NCBI RefSeq assembly: GCF_021654575.1
Contig: NZ_AP024488.1
Coordinates: 4,921,501 to 4,985,500, forward strand
DNA length: 64,000 nt
Reading direction: 5' to 3'
Source of the DNA: Desulfoluna limicola
GTDB lineage: Bacteria; Desulfobacterota; Desulfobacteria; Desulfobacterales; Desulfolunaceae
The notes under the pieces are model-generated. The model saw only the letters and a program-made list of their open reading frames with translations, was not told the origin of the DNA and made no database searches. Positions 8,719 to 17,699 of the stretch are shown piece after piece (position 1 is the stretch's first letter; each line of letters begins with the position of its first letter). The position numbers and the translations under genes are program-made.

Positions 8719-9960
8719 ATGAAACGATGGTTCCATGCAGCATGGATTCTGATGGGTCTGGTGTTCTTTGTGGGGTGCAGCGTTGAGTCGCCCGTGGACA
8801 TCAAGGCGGTGACCGGCAGCCCCAAGACGTTTGTGGGCTCAGATACCTGCAAGATGTGTCACCTGGAGCATTACGACTCCTGGAAGATGACCCTTCACAG
8901 CCGGATGACCCAGGATGCGGTGAACAACCCCGATGCCATCATCGTCGAAATTGATGAGGCCACCATCCGAAAGGATTTGGCCAAGCTGGAGGATCAGCTC
9001 AAGGTGCCGTCGGATAAAATCTACGTGCCGAAACTGGACGAGATTCGGCTGACCATCGGCAGTCAGTGGAAGCAGCGCTATATCGTTGAAAAGGAGGGCT
9101 CTTTATACATCTCTCCCATCCAGTACAATGCGGACACCCATCGCTGGGTGAATTATCACGAGGAGGATTGGGACAAGCGGCCCTGGGTTGACAAGTGCGG
9201 GGGCTGTCACGCCACGGGGGTGGATTTTGATGCCAAGACCTATCGCGAACTGGGGGTGAGTTGCGAGGCATGCCATGGCAAGGGCTCCTGGCATGCGGCC
9301 CTGCCGAAGACTGCGGTATTTGAAAAGCGGCAGACCATCGTGAACCCGGCCAAGCTCACCATGGGGGTGTCCGTTCAAATTTGCGGGTCCTGCCACAACC
9401 GGGGCAAAGCAACCAAGGTCAATGCAGGCTGGCCCGTGGGGTACGCACCGGGCAAAGCCCTGGGGGCCTTTTACGAGTCGACCTCGTATGCCGGAGGGGA
9501 CACCAAGCATCTCTATGCCAATGAATTTTCCAAGGGGCATCACCAGCAGTACATCGATTGGGAGCAGTCGAAGCACGCCCGGGAAGGGGTGACCTGCACC
9601 TCCTGTCATTACGTTCATCAGGTGGGGATGCCTCCCACGCGATCCCAGACGCTGTCGGCAGGCTCCAAGCAATGCCTCTCCTGTCACGAGGTGGTGAACA
9701 GCAACAAGGCCCACAGCATTCACTCCTTTGCCAATTGTGTGGGCTGCCACATGCCGCGTATTGCCAAGAGTGCCGAGTCCGGGGATATTCACAGCCATGT
9801 CTTCCTGCCCCTGTTGCCGGAAGATACCCTCAAAAACCCGAAGGTCCCCAACTCCTGCCAGACCTGCCATCAGCACAAAAATCAGGACCTGAAAGAGCTG
9901 GATAAAAAATACAAACAGCTTGCCGTGCTGCCGAAGCCCACTGGGAGCCCGGTCCGGTAA
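8719..9960 (+). CDS. Octahaem c-type cytochrome lipoprotein
   Basis: A 413-residue exported multihaem cytochrome. Eight CxxCH motifs are present in order: CKMCH, CGGCH, CEACH, CGSCH, CTSCH, CLSCH, CVGCH and CQTCH; the family resemblance is to the cytochrome c554 / octahaem reductase group. The N terminus is a signal peptide ending FFVGC, so a lipid-anchored periplasmic or outer-membrane protein is likely. No CxxCK active-site haem is present, which argues for electron transfer rather than NrfA-type nitrite reduction. The ATG at 8719 has AAGGAGA 8 bases upstream. It is the first gene of a three-gene cytochrome operon, 28 bases before the next. Confidence 0.9.
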   Translation: MKRWFHAAWILMGLVFFVGCSVESPVDIKAVTGSPKTFVGSDTCKMCHLEHYDSWKMTLHSRMTQDAVNNPDAIIVEIDEATIRKDLAKLEDQLKVPSDKIYVPKLDEIRLTIGSQWKQRYIVEKEGSLYISPIQYNADTHRWVNYHEEDWDKRPWVDKCGGCHATGVDFDAKTYRELGVSCEACHGKGSWHAALPKTAVFEKRQTIVNPAKLTMGVSVQICGSCHNRGKATKVNAGWPVGYAPGKALGAFYESTSYAGGDTKHLYANEFSKGHHQQYIDWEQSKHAREGVTCTSCHYVHQVGMPPTRSQTLSAGSKQCLSCHEVVNSNKAHSIHSFANCVGCHMPRIAKSAESGDIHSHVFLPLLPEDTLKNPKVPNSCQTCHQHKNQDLKELDKKYKQLAVLPKPTGSPVR

Positions 9961-9988
9961 TCGTGTCATCCCATAAGGAGACTCGGCC

Positions 9989-10645
9989 ATGAAAAGACGA
10001 CAGCTGATTTTCGTTGCGCTGATGGGAGGGGCAGCTCTGTTCTTTGTCGAGGTGGTGGGCGCAGCCTCCGGTGAAGAGGTGGCATCCGCCACACGGAGGT
10101 ACCGTGACTATGAGCTGAGCAGCGGGTTTTATGAGTCCCATGAGGTCAGCCCCATGGGGCTCAGGGGCTATGGGGTCCGCCTGGAGGGAGGCGGCCTGGG
10201 CGCACCCGTTTCCGGGCTTTATCATCGAAGCCGCCTTGCGGACTCCCATGCGGGCATTCTCTTTTACGCAAACAGGCGGTGCGAATCCTGCCACCCGGAC
10301 AATGCCGCTGCAAGGCACGTGGTGCGGGGGAACCTCGCGTGTCGGCAGTGCCATGGGGCCGAACCCATCGCCAGTGTTGCCCATTACTATTCTCCCATGA
10401 ACCCCATCAGGCGCCATGCCTATGTCTGCGCCAGGTGCCACGATGGGGCCGGTGCCTCCTTTGCCACCTATCGCATCCACGAACCGCCGGCCGGCTCACT
10501 GGAAGCGAAGCTGGGGTTTCCCTCCCTTCACTACACGTACCGGTTTATGCTCTGGCTGTTCATCGGGGTCATGGTGTTTTTCTCCTGTCACGCCCTGGTA
10601 ATGGGCGTGCGGGAACTTATGGGCAAAAGGAGGGCCCGGCCATGA
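9989..10645 (+). CDS. Tri-haem cytochrome c with C-terminal membrane anchor
   Basis: A 218-residue protein with an N-terminal signal segment (residues 5-25), three CxxCH sites (CESCH, CRQCH, CARCH) in the middle, and a C-terminal membrane helix (YRFMLWLFIGVMVFFS) followed by a basic tail. It therefore sits in the periplasm tethered to the inner membrane. A GGAG box precedes the ATG. Its stop overlaps the start of the cytochrome b gene by 4 bases, so the two subunits are translationally coupled; it probably passes electrons between the cytochrome b and the octahaem lipoprotein. Confidence 0.85.
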   Translation: MKRRQLIFVALMGGAALFFVEVVGAASGEEVASATRRYRDYELSSGFYESHEVSPMGLRGYGVRLEGGGLGAPVSGLYHRSRLADSHAGILFYANRRCESCHPDNAAARHVVRGNLACRQCHGAEPIASVAHYYSPMNPIRRHAYVCARCHDGAGASFATYRIHEPPAGSLEAKLGFPSLHYTYRFMLWLFIGVMVFFSCHALVMGVRELMGKRRARP

Positions 10646-11454
10646 GTCGTACACAAAAACGTTTTACCCCCCTGGATCGCCTCTTTCACCTCGGCCTTGT
10701 GGTTACCTTTCTTATCCAGTCTGTCACCGGCCTGGGGAGGCTCTACGCGACAACCCCCTGGGGAGGGAGCCTGGTGACGCTTCTGGGCGGATATGAACAC
10801 CTCTTGCAGGTACACTATGGGGTGGGGGTGGTCATGACCCTTGGTTTTCTGGTTCATGTGGGACATGCCCTTGTGTGTGCGGTGCGAAGAGGGTGGTTCG
10901 GCCCCGATTCCCTTGTCTTCTCCTGGCAGGATTTTCGGCATTTCGGCGAGAATGTGCGGTGGGTGGTTGGCAAGGGAGAGCCCGCTCGGCTCGGCCGCTG
11001 GAGCTATTGGGAGAAGTTTGACTACTGGGCCATCTTCTGGGGAATGCCCATTTTGGCGGTTACCGGAATCATGCTGTACCATTCGGTGGAAACCAGTCGC
11101 TACATTGCCGGGTGGGGGCTGAACATTGCCGGGCTCCTTCACCGTGCTGAGGCCCTGCTTGCCATGGGCTATATTTTTCTTGTCCACTTCTTCATGGGGC
11201 ACCTCCGTCCCTCCGCCTTTCCCATGAACCCCACTATTTTCACCGGCGAAATGACCACAGAGGAAGTTCAAGAAGAGAAACCGGCCTGGGCAGACGACTT
11301 GAAACGCACGGGGCTCTGGGGCGATGGTTCCGGCAAAACACCGTCACTCCTGTTTAAAACAGGCTACACTGTTTTTGGATACGGCGCCGTTGCCATTGGC
11401 CTGTATCTCCTTGTTAACACGCTGATTCTCATGGGTCAGACCGGCTTGCACTGA
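10642..11454 (+). CDS. Cytochrome b subunit (b561/FdnI-like)
   Basis: A 270-residue integral membrane cytochrome b with four or five hydrophobic helices. Candidate haem-b ligands are His in RLFHLG (helix 1), in YEHLLQVHYG and LVHVGHA (helix 2) and in LLHRAE...LVHFFMGH (later helix), as in formate dehydrogenase / hydrogenase cytochrome b subunits. With the two upstream cytochromes it would form a quinol-linked module that moves electrons across the inner membrane, comparable in layout to Geobacter Cbc complexes (inference). The ATG at 10642 overlaps the previous stop; a terminator follows about 100 bases downstream. Confidence 0.85.
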   Translation: MSRTQKRFTPLDRLFHLGLVVTFLIQSVTGLGRLYATTPWGGSLVTLLGGYEHLLQVHYGVGVVMTLGFLVHVGHALVCAVRRGWFGPDSLVFSWQDFRHFGENVRWVVGKGEPARLGRWSYWEKFDYWAIFWGMPILAVTGIMLYHSVETSRYIAGWGLNIAGLLHRAEALLAMGYIFLVHFFMGHLRPSAFPMNPTIFTGEMTTEEVQEEKPAWADDLKRTGLWGDGSGKTPSLLFKTGYTVFGYGAVAIGLYLLVNTLILMGQTGLH

Positions 11455-11557
11455 CAGGATGGGTCGTGTGAAAAGCGGATGGGCTTGCCTCTCTGAAAGC
11501 AGGGTGCGCCTGCCATCCGTTCTGGTGGTTTTTCAGACGTTGAAACACGTCACGTGG

Positions 11558-11582
11558 CGCCGCACCCCTGTGCGGCGTTTTT
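11558..11582 (+). terminator. Rho-independent terminator of the cytochrome operon
   Basis: Stem CGCCGCA/TGCGGCG with a 6-base loop followed by TTTTT, 103 bases after the cytochrome b stop codon. The rest of the 11455-11766 gap holds only a half repeat near the rsgA end. Confidence 0.8.
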
Positions 11583-11689
11583 GTGTCTATGGGGAGAGCT
11601 GTGATGAAAAGGTGATTAAAAATGGGGGATGGGAAAGAGGGGGCGACCCACCACCTTTCGACGCTTGCATCAAAACGGCGACTGCAAGG

Positions 11690-11760
11690 TGCCCCGAGGA
11701 ACGAGGGGCGTGTTGCCGCCGCCATGAGCTTTCAAGGTGGCTCACCTTGCCGCCGGAGGC
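11690..11760 (-). repeat. Structured intergenic repeat, half copy (class I)
   Basis: Minus-oriented half copy with the CCTCGTTCCTCGGGG loop and a CAAGGTG/CACCTTG stem. It ends CCGCCGGAGGC 6 bases from the rsgA stop codon. The distal ACGGGC stem is not recognisable. Confidence 0.75.
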
Positions 11761-11766
11761 TCGGTT

Positions 11767-12834
11767 TTAAGTCCGCGTCTTCGCATCTTTCTGGAATTTG
11801 GCGACGTCGCGCCATCGCTCTTTTTCGATGCGATCGGCGGTTTTGGACTCGCGGGACGAGACGAAGGTGAGTTCCAGGCGCATTTTGAGGTAGTTGATGA
11901 GGCGATCGGCGGCCAGCTCGCCGCTCTCTACGGCGGCCATGACGTTGCACTCGGGTTCGTGCTGGTGGGTGCAGTCGTTGAAGCGACAGCCGGCGGCCAG
12001 TTCGGTGATGTCGGGGAAGGTGTCATCCACGCCGCCCTCTTCGTCGGAGAGGGAGATCTCTCGGATGCCGGGGTTGTCGATGATCATGCCTCCGGACTCT
12101 AAAAAAATCATGTCCCGGGTGGTGGTGGTGTGCATGCCTTTGCCGTCGAAGTCGCTGACCTCGCCGACGATGCGGATCTCCTCGCCCACAATGGCGTTGA
12201 CGAGGCTGGATTTGCCGGCGCCGGAGGAGCCCATGAGGCAGATGGTCTTTCCTTCGGTGACGTAAGGCTCCAGGGCCTCCACGCCGTCTCCGTCGATGGA
12301 GGAGATGAGGTGCACGGGCACGCCCAGGGCGATCTCTTCCACCTCTGCCTTAAACGGCTCGGAATCTTCGTGGAGGTCGGCTTTGTTCAGGATCACCACG
12401 GGGGTCATGTTGCTGTTGTAGATGAGGGTGAGGTAGCGCTCGATGCGCCGCAGGTTGTAGTCCCGATCCAGCCCGCAGACGATGAAGACGGTGTCGATGT
12501 TCGAGGCGATGACCTGCTTGGCTTTGGGCGCGGCGTCCAGTTTGCCGCGGCGTCCTGCAGCCCCTCGCACCAGCTGGTTTTTCCGGGCAAAGACGCGGGT
12601 GACCACGCCCCCTTTTTCGATGACATAATCACCGGGGACGGGAAAGAGGGTGTTCTTTCCATGGCCACGCACAATGCGGCCCCTGGCTTTTACCACCACC
12701 TCTTCTTCGCCGTCATGGATGCGGACGTGGTTCTTCTGCAGACCGGTGACCCGCGCAATGCGGCCGTTGACCTTTTTCAGGGCCTGTTTCTGCTCTTCAA
12801 AAAAATTGTCCCATCCCATGGTGGAAAGGTGCAT
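11767..12834 (-). CDS. rsgA: Ribosome small-subunit-dependent GTPase A
   Basis: A 355-residue circularly permuted GTPase that helps mature the 30S ribosomal subunit. In order: an OB-fold (about 20-85), the permuted G domain with LNKADL (G4), the P-loop GSSGAGKSSLVN (G1, about residue 203), THTTTTR-like switch MHTTTTRD and IDNPGIRE (G3), then a C-terminal zinc knuckle CRFNDCTHQHEPEC. All motifs are intact and the length is normal. AGGAG lies 10 bases before the first ATG; a second ATG six codons in is possible. It is a single gene framed by inward-facing repeat ends. Confidence 0.93.
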   Translation of the reverse strand: MHLSTMGWDNFFEEQKQALKKVNGRIARVTGLQKNHVRIHDGEEEVVVKARGRIVRGHGKNTLFPVPGDYVIEKGGVVTRVFARKNQLVRGAAGRRGKLDAAPKAKQVIASNIDTVFIVCGLDRDYNLRRIERYLTLIYNSNMTPVVILNKADLHEDSEPFKAEVEEIALGVPVHLISSIDGDGVEALEPYVTEGKTICLMGSSGAGKSSLVNAIVGEEIRIVGEVSDFDGKGMHTTTTRDMIFLESGGMIIDNPGIREISLSDEEGGVDDTFPDITELAAGCRFNDCTHQHEPECNVMAAVESGELAADRLINYLKMRLELTFVSSRESKTADRIEKERWRDVAKFQKDAKTRT

Positions 12835-12854
12835 CTGTTTTCATCTCCTGGGTT

Positions 12855-12947
12855 CGCCGAGGTGTGCCACCTCGAAGGCTGGTTCGCGAATGCTCCCTGC
12901 CCTGGCTTTTGGGGGCCCATCACATTCGCTTCGGGCTTCGCCCGGTT
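12855..12947 (+). repeat. Structured intergenic repeat, half copy (class I)
   Basis: Plus-oriented half copy starting near the rsgA start codon. It has a GAGGTG/CACCTC stem, GCGAATGC and ACATTCGC arms and a TCGGGC/GCCCGG distal stem. The GCCTCCGGCGG end is degraded. There is no partner before the next gene at 13119. Confidence 0.7.
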
Positions 12948-13118
12948 GGTTGTTGGGTGTTTTCTGAACAATTTATTATACACTATTTCAGGCCGTTTGT
13001 GCGCCATCTTCTCTTCAGTGGGTGCCCCTGCCCCTTGTCCAGAGTGCCATGAGTGATATAACCATGGGAACCGGGTGTCAATATTTTCTCAACCCATGAT
13101 CAAGGAAATGAAATCACC

Positions 13119-14228
13119 ATGGATTTTGACGTGACCATTGTGGGGGCCGGGGTGGTGGGGCTGGCCCTGGCGGCCCGTTTGTCGAAAACGGTTTCGAACC
13201 TTCTTGTCATCGACAAAGAGCCGGGGTACGGCCGGGGCATCAGCAGCCGCAACAGCGAGGTGATTCATGCGGGGATCTATTACCCCCAAGGCTCATTGAA
13301 GGCGCGTCTCTGCGTGGATGGCAGGGGCCGGCTCTATCGGTTTTGCCAGAGGCACCGGGTGCCGCACCGTCGCTGCGGCAAGCTCATTGTGGCCACCTGC
13401 GATGAGGAGACGTCGGAGCTGGATCGCCTTGCGGAAAATGCCAAAGCGTGCGGGGTGCATGACCTGAAACGCCTCACCGCGAGCCAGGTACAGACCATGG
13501 CGCCTGGGGTTCGCGCCGTTGCGGCCCTCTTTTCTCCCTCCACCGGCATTGTCAGCGCCCACGGCCTGATGCAAAAGCTTCACGCCCAGGCGAAACAGGC
13601 CGGGACCCTCTTCTCCTTTGAGACCGAAGCCATGGGGGTGGAGACCGAAACCCAGGGAAGCCGGCTCACCGTCAGGTATCGCGACGGCAAAACAGAGTTC
13701 CTCACCACGGGCCTTCTCATCAACGCCGCCGGCCTGTTTTCTGACCGCCTCGCCCGAACCATGGGGCTGGAGTCCGGGGCGGCGACCCTCCACTGGTGGA
13801 AAGGGGAGTACGCCGCCCTGGACCTGCCCGCAGGAGCGCTGGACACCCTCGTCTACCCGGTTCCCGAGAAGGCCAATGCAGGCCTTGGCATCCACACCAC
13901 CATCGGCCTCGACGGCACCGTTCGCCTGGGCCCCAACGCCCTCTACCTGAAAGAGAAGCGCGAAGACTACCGGGTCGACCCCCACCACCTTGCCGAGTTT
14001 CACACGGCGGTCAGCCGCTACCTCCCAGGGGTCACCCCTGACATGCTGCGCCCCGATATGGCCGGCATCCGCCCCAAGCGCCAGAGACCGGGCGATCCCG
14101 TCAAAGATTTCCTCATCCACAGCGATGGCTTGAAGGGCCACATTCACCTCATCGGCATCGAATCCCCGGGCCTCACGGCATCCCTTGCCATTGCTGAGGA
14201 GGTGTACGATGTGGCCTTTGGGGCATAG
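13119..14228 (+). CDS. FAD-dependent oxidoreductase, L-2-hydroxyglutarate oxidase-like
   Basis: A 369-residue flavoprotein of the DAO/LhgO family. The dinucleotide-binding loop is VGAGVVGLALAARL (residues 8-21), followed by SSRNSEVIHAGIYYP (about 47-61), the conserved block in L-2-hydroxyglutarate dehydrogenases, and GIESPGLTASLAIA near the C terminus, which closes the FAD site. It probably oxidises an alpha-hydroxy acid and passes electrons to the quinone pool; the substrate is inferred from family only. A weak AAGGAAA box lies before the ATG. A composite repeat begins 19 bases after the stop. Confidence 0.85.
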   Translation: MDFDVTIVGAGVVGLALAARLSKTVSNLLVIDKEPGYGRGISSRNSEVIHAGIYYPQGSLKARLCVDGRGRLYRFCQRHRVPHRRCGKLIVATCDEETSELDRLAENAKACGVHDLKRLTASQVQTMAPGVRAVAALFSPSTGIVSAHGLMQKLHAQAKQAGTLFSFETEAMGVETETQGSRLTVRYRDGKTEFLTTGLLINAAGLFSDRLARTMGLESGAATLHWWKGEYAALDLPAGALDTLVYPVPEKANAGLGIHTTIGLDGTVRLGPNALYLKEKREDYRVDPHHLAEFHTAVSRYLPGVTPDMLRPDMAGIRPKRQRPGDPVKDFLIHSDGLKGHIHLIGIESPGLTASLAIAEEVYDVAFGA

Positions 14229-14247
14229 GGGAAAGGGAAAAAAGCGT

Positions 14248-14776
14248 GCCTCCGGCGGCCAGGGATGATCCCCTGGACCCCACAAGGCAACCGATTCGCT
14301 GTCGCTCACCGGTTGGGAAATTGTGGGGTGCGAAACGTTGTGGCGGCGATGGCGATGATCTGTGAGGTTGGTCGATAGACCACCAGAGCTGTCTCAGCCT
14401 AAAGTCAGTCACGGTTGTATGAGGGCCCTCGCAAATAAAAAATGCACAATCGTCTTGGAAATGCCGCTGTGATTTGACCCGAGGAACGAGGGTTAAAGCG
14501 CTGCGGCAACTTGCTTTCAAGGTGTCACGTTCAGCGAAGGCGTCGACAGACGTCATATTATTAACCCGGCGGTTACATGCATGGATGTCGAGGGGCAGTA
14601 TCACACCAATAATTTTGACATCTCTTCCACTGTCGGCTTGTATATTTAGTTGCCGGGTTAATACCAACGCCACCTGTCACGGGCGAAGCCCGTCAGCGAA
14701 TGCGGTCGGCCTGAGGCACGAAGGCCGGGAGCATTCGCAACCTGCTTTCGAGGTGGCTCACCTCGCCGCCGGAGGC
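14248..14776. repeat. Composite structured repeat E3
   Basis: Left end GCCTCCGGCGG with a CAGGGGATCAT-type stem (14248-about 14300, partial). An internal minus-oriented fragment lies at about 14465-14528. The right arm at 14678-14776 is complete (ACGGGC/GCCCGT, GCGAATGC/GCATTCGC, GAGGTG/CACCTC, CCGCCGGAGGC). The core contains an 11-base inverted repeat, ATTAACCCGGC at 14560-14570 and GCCGGGTTAAT at 14652-14662. No coding sequence is seen in this 573-base gap. Confidence 0.8.
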
Positions 14777-14801
14777 GTTGTTTATAATGAAGGAACCATT
14801 G

Positions 14802-15632
14802 ATGAAACTGACCATTCTTGTTGATAACTCGACGTACATTGACCGCTATTTTCTGGCCGAGCCGGCCCTGTCCATTTTGATCGAGGAGGGGGGGCAGCGG
14901 GTTCTCTTTGATTGCGGGTACAGCGATGTTTTTTTGAAGAACGCGGCCAAGATGGGGATTGACCTGCTGCACCTCGATCATCTGGTCTTTTCCCACGGGC
15001 ATGCGGACCACACCTGGGGGGTGGAGCCTCTCATGCGGGCTTTTTCAGAAGCCGCCATCGAACAAAGGCCCCACAAGAGGCCGGTGGTGACGGCGCATCC
15101 GGATGCGTTTGAGACGCGGGTGGTACCGGGGCTGGGGGAGATCGGGGCCCTGGTGTCGGCGGAAAAGCTGGCCGAGCACTTTCCCGTGACCCTTACCGCC
15201 GGGCCGGTTCAGTTGACGGAGCGTCTCTGGTTTTTGGGGGAGGTGCCGAGGGAGAACGATTTTGAAGCGCAACGCCCCATCGGGACCCTGCACGGCGCAC
15301 CGGACATGATGCTGGACGACACGGCTCTTGCCTGGGCGGGCGACGAAGGGCTGGTGGTGATCACCGGCTGCTCCCATGCCGGCATCTGCAACATCGTGGC
15401 CCACGCGAAAAAGGTGTGCGGAGAGGATCGGGTCCTGGATATCGTGGGCGGGCTTCATCTGCTCTCCCCCACACAGGCCCAGCTCACCGGGACCCTTGAT
15501 TACATCAAGGGACTCAACCTTGCCGCCCTTCATGCCTGCCACTGCACCGACTTTCCGTCCCGAAAAGCCTTGTCCACTGTCGCCCCCCAAGAGGAGGTCG
15601 GCGTGGGCCTTGTGCTGGCGTATGATGTGTGA
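14802..15632 (+). CDS. MBL-fold metallohydrolase (dihydropterin-ribofuranosyl-aminobenzene phosphate synthase-like)
   Basis: A 276-residue metallo-beta-lactamase-fold protein. The metal motif is FSHGHADHTWG (about residues 66-76) and a second conserved block is TGCSHAGICNIV (about 187-198), the pair typical of the family that includes archaeal methanopterin-precursor synthases; most bacterial members have no proven function. Cytosolic, no signal peptide. The ATG at 14802 has GAAGGA 7 bases before it; the longer frame from 14778 starts inside the repeat and is unlikely. Single gene framed by inward-facing repeat ends. Confidence 0.85.
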   Translation: MKLTILVDNSTYIDRYFLAEPALSILIEEGGQRVLFDCGYSDVFLKNAAKMGIDLLHLDHLVFSHGHADHTWGVEPLMRAFSEAAIEQRPHKRPVVTAHPDAFETRVVPGLGEIGALVSAEKLAEHFPVTLTAGPVQLTERLWFLGEVPRENDFEAQRPIGTLHGAPDMMLDDTALAWAGDEGLVVITGCSHAGICNIVAHAKKVCGEDRVLDIVGGLHLLSPTQAQLTGTLDYIKGLNLAALHACHCTDFPSRKALSTVAPQEEVGVGLVLAYDV

Positions 15633-15639
15633 AAAGCCA

Positions 15640-16133
15640 GCCTCCGGCGGCCAGGGGATGATTCCCTGGACCCCAGGTTCGCAAATGCTCTGAGCCCTCG
15701 TACCTCGGGCCCTTCACATTTGCTGACGGGCTTTGCCCGTGGGGTTCCAGATGCTTTTGTTGATGCCGTCTTCCCCGGCTGTCAGGCATGCGAAACCATA
15801 TGAGCTACCGGGTTATTAAGATTACGATTCGGCCTTTGAAAGTCCGGGTGACCGGGGATCCATGCGTGCATCCCGATATCATTCGAGGTTTATTTTTACC
15901 TGGGTAACGCCGGCAGCGAAGGAGACGAGTGACAGCCTATCGGTCTTTATGGTCGTATGACACGGATGTGCAAAGTATAAAGATGTCATGCTCAGGGGGG
16001 CCTCAACAGGCGTAACTATACCAACGCCATGTGCCACGGGCGCAGCCCGTCAGCGAATGTGACAGGCCTGAGGAACGAAGGGCTGGAGCATTCGCAACCC
16101 GCTTTCGAGGTGGCACACCTTGCCGCCGGAGGC
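15640..16133. repeat. Composite structured repeat E4 (class I / class I, inverted)
   Basis: Fills nearly all of the 15633-16149 gap. The left arm (15640-15742) has CCAGGGGAT/ATTCCCTGG, GCAAATG/CATTTGC and ACGGGC/GCCCGT. The right arm (16035-16133) has ACGGGC/GCCCGT, GCGAATG/CATTCGC, an AGGTG/CACCT stem and CCGCCGGAGGC. The core of about 290 bases has no open reading frame of note. Just before the right arm it carries ATACCAACGCCA, also found before the right arm of E3. Confidence 0.85.
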
Positions 16134-16149
16134 CGCTTTTACCCGAAGC

Positions 16150-17163
16150 TTACCCCAAAATCACGCAGTTTCGTCCCTTCTCCTTGGCGGCTTCGAGGAG
16201 GCGGTTGCAGCGGGCGAGGCAGTCGTCCTGGCTTTCGTTGGGGTTGAAGTTGGTGACGCCGGCGCTCAAGGTGACGCGGGTGGTCTCCAGCTGGGCTTTT
16301 TCTTCCACGAGGTGTCTGACGGACTCCACCACCTCCACGGCTCCCATGAGGGGGGTGTCGGGAAGAAGCAGGAGGAACTCGTCTCCTCCCCAGCGCCAGA
16401 TCAGGTCGTGGGCCCGGAGGCGGTCTTTGAAGAGTGTGGCCAGGGTGACCAGGAGTTCGTCGCCGGCGCTCCGGCCTTTGGTGTCGTTGAGCTCTTTGAA
16501 GCGGTCCAGGTCGCAGATGATGATGGACAAGGGGTGCTCCGCCCGTTTGTGCCGGGCAATCTCCTGAAAAAACCGCTCTTCAAAATTGTGCCGGTTGAGA
16601 AGCCCGGTCAGGGGGTCGGTGGTGGCTTCCCGGGCAAGTTTGTGGCTTAAGGCCGCACTTTTTTCGGCCTCAAGGGTCAGGGCACGGCGGGTCGCCATGA
16701 GGTCGAGGTGGGCCTCCATGGTGTGCCTGAACTCTGTGAGCAAGCTGTGGCCGGGGAAGGTGTTGGGCTTTTGGTCCACCACGCAGAGGGTGCCGAAGAG
16801 GCTTCCGTCGCTGTGGCGGATGGGTTCCCCAAGGCATGCGATGACATCGGAATCCGCAGGGGGGTGTTCGGCCCACCCGGGGTCATTTCGAGCATCTTCC
16901 ACGAGGAAGCGATCTCCTGAACTTTTCATTTTATCGCTGAAGTACCCCGGAAGGGCCAGGGGGATCGATTCTTCCTGGCTCATGACAAGGAGTTGCATGC
17001 CTGGGGTCTGGTGGCACATGACAAGGGCCATGGGGACATTCATGGTCGTACGGAGCAGGGAAACAATCCTCTGCCACGGGGTTTGAAGTTCATCAGGCAG
17101 GCCACTCTCTGTCGGGGGGAGGGTCTCCTCTTTATGAATCTCAGGGGTGGGGGAGCACAGCAC
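16150..17163 (-). CDS. GAF-GGDEF diguanylate cyclase
   Basis: About 337 residues. The N-terminal half looks like a GAF sensor domain (from LPDELQTPWQ to TEFRHTMEAH), with no membrane segment. The C-terminal half is a GGDEF domain starting DPLTGLLNRHNFEERF. The active site is RWGGDEF and an inhibitory RxxD site (RAHD) lies five residues before it, so product feedback by c-di-GMP is likely. The open frame reaches 17400, but its first codons lie in a repeat. The GTG at 17163, with AGGA about 9 bases upstream, is my preferred start; this is uncertain. Confidence 0.8.
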   Translation of the reverse strand: MLCSPTPEIHKEETLPPTESGLPDELQTPWQRIVSLLRTTMNVPMALVMCHQTPGMQLLVMSQEESIPLALPGYFSDKMKSSGDRFLVEDARNDPGWAEHPPADSDVIACLGEPIRHSDGSLFGTLCVVDQKPNTFPGHSLLTEFRHTMEAHLDLMATRRALTLEAEKSAALSHKLAREATTDPLTGLLNRHNFEERFFQEIARHKRAEHPLSIIICDLDRFKELNDTKGRSAGDELLVTLATLFKDRLRAHDLIWRWGGDEFLLLLPDTPLMGAVEVVESVRHLVEEKAQLETTRVTLSAGVTNFNPNESQDDCLARCNRLLEAAKEKGRNCVILG

Positions 17164-17362
17164 GTGTTGCCATCCTGTTTCAATGGGTCCTGGGGTTGTC
17201 GGAAGGCCCCTGACTGCGAACTCGCCGCCGGGGATTCCCGATTCTTTTCTACTTATCGGCAGGTCGGCTTGTTTTTTAAAGGAAGAGAGAACGTGGAAAA
17301 AAAGGGGGCCTGGCCCGTGAAACGACAGGGCGTGTAGAAGGGGCTGTAACCATTCAGCTTGT

Positions 17363-17489
17363 GCCTCCGGCGGCCCTGCCGGGGCAAAACCTTTTGCCAC
17401 TTTTATGCGTTGGGTTGTAATAAACGATCCTTAGGTAGTGCGCGAATCCGCACCCTGCTTTCAAGGATGCACACCTTGGCGCCGGAGGC
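17363..17489. repeat. Composite structured repeat E5 (short)
   Basis: The left arm starts GCCTCCGGCGG and continues CCCTGCCGGGGCAAAACC, which is the class II stem read outward (17363-17400). The right arm (about 17438-17489) is a decayed class I half ending GCGCCGGAGGC. The GGDEF gene lies to its left and glnA to its right. Confidence 0.7.
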
Positions 17490-17548
17490 TTCTTTTCAAC
17501 CATCAAGTTGAGCTGCACCGTTACAAGGCGTTTTTATTTCCGGCAACG

Positions 17549-17582
17549 AAAAAGGGGAGACTCACAGGAGTCTCCCCTTTTT
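17549..17582. terminator. Strong bidirectional terminator downstream of glnA
   Basis: A perfect 14-base-pair stem AAAAAGGGGAGACT/AGTCTCCCCTTTTT with a 6-base loop gives a T-run on both strands. It lies 118 bases past the glnA stop and protects the minus-strand GGDEF gene from read-through. Confidence 0.9.
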
Positions 17583-17699
17583 CGTGTTGGCACAGGATCA
17601 TGCCGTGCGTGCGGCCCACCGCCAGCTGGCTGACGGCGGGCTTTAAGCGTTCGATCCATCCGCATAAAAAGAACGCGCACGTAACTTGAAAGATCGAGC

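Noticed and set aside
13293-14309. 338-residue minus-strand frame over the FAD oxidoreductase gene
   Set aside because: Shadow of a high-GC gene; composition is low-complexity and the plus-strand protein has all FAD motifs.
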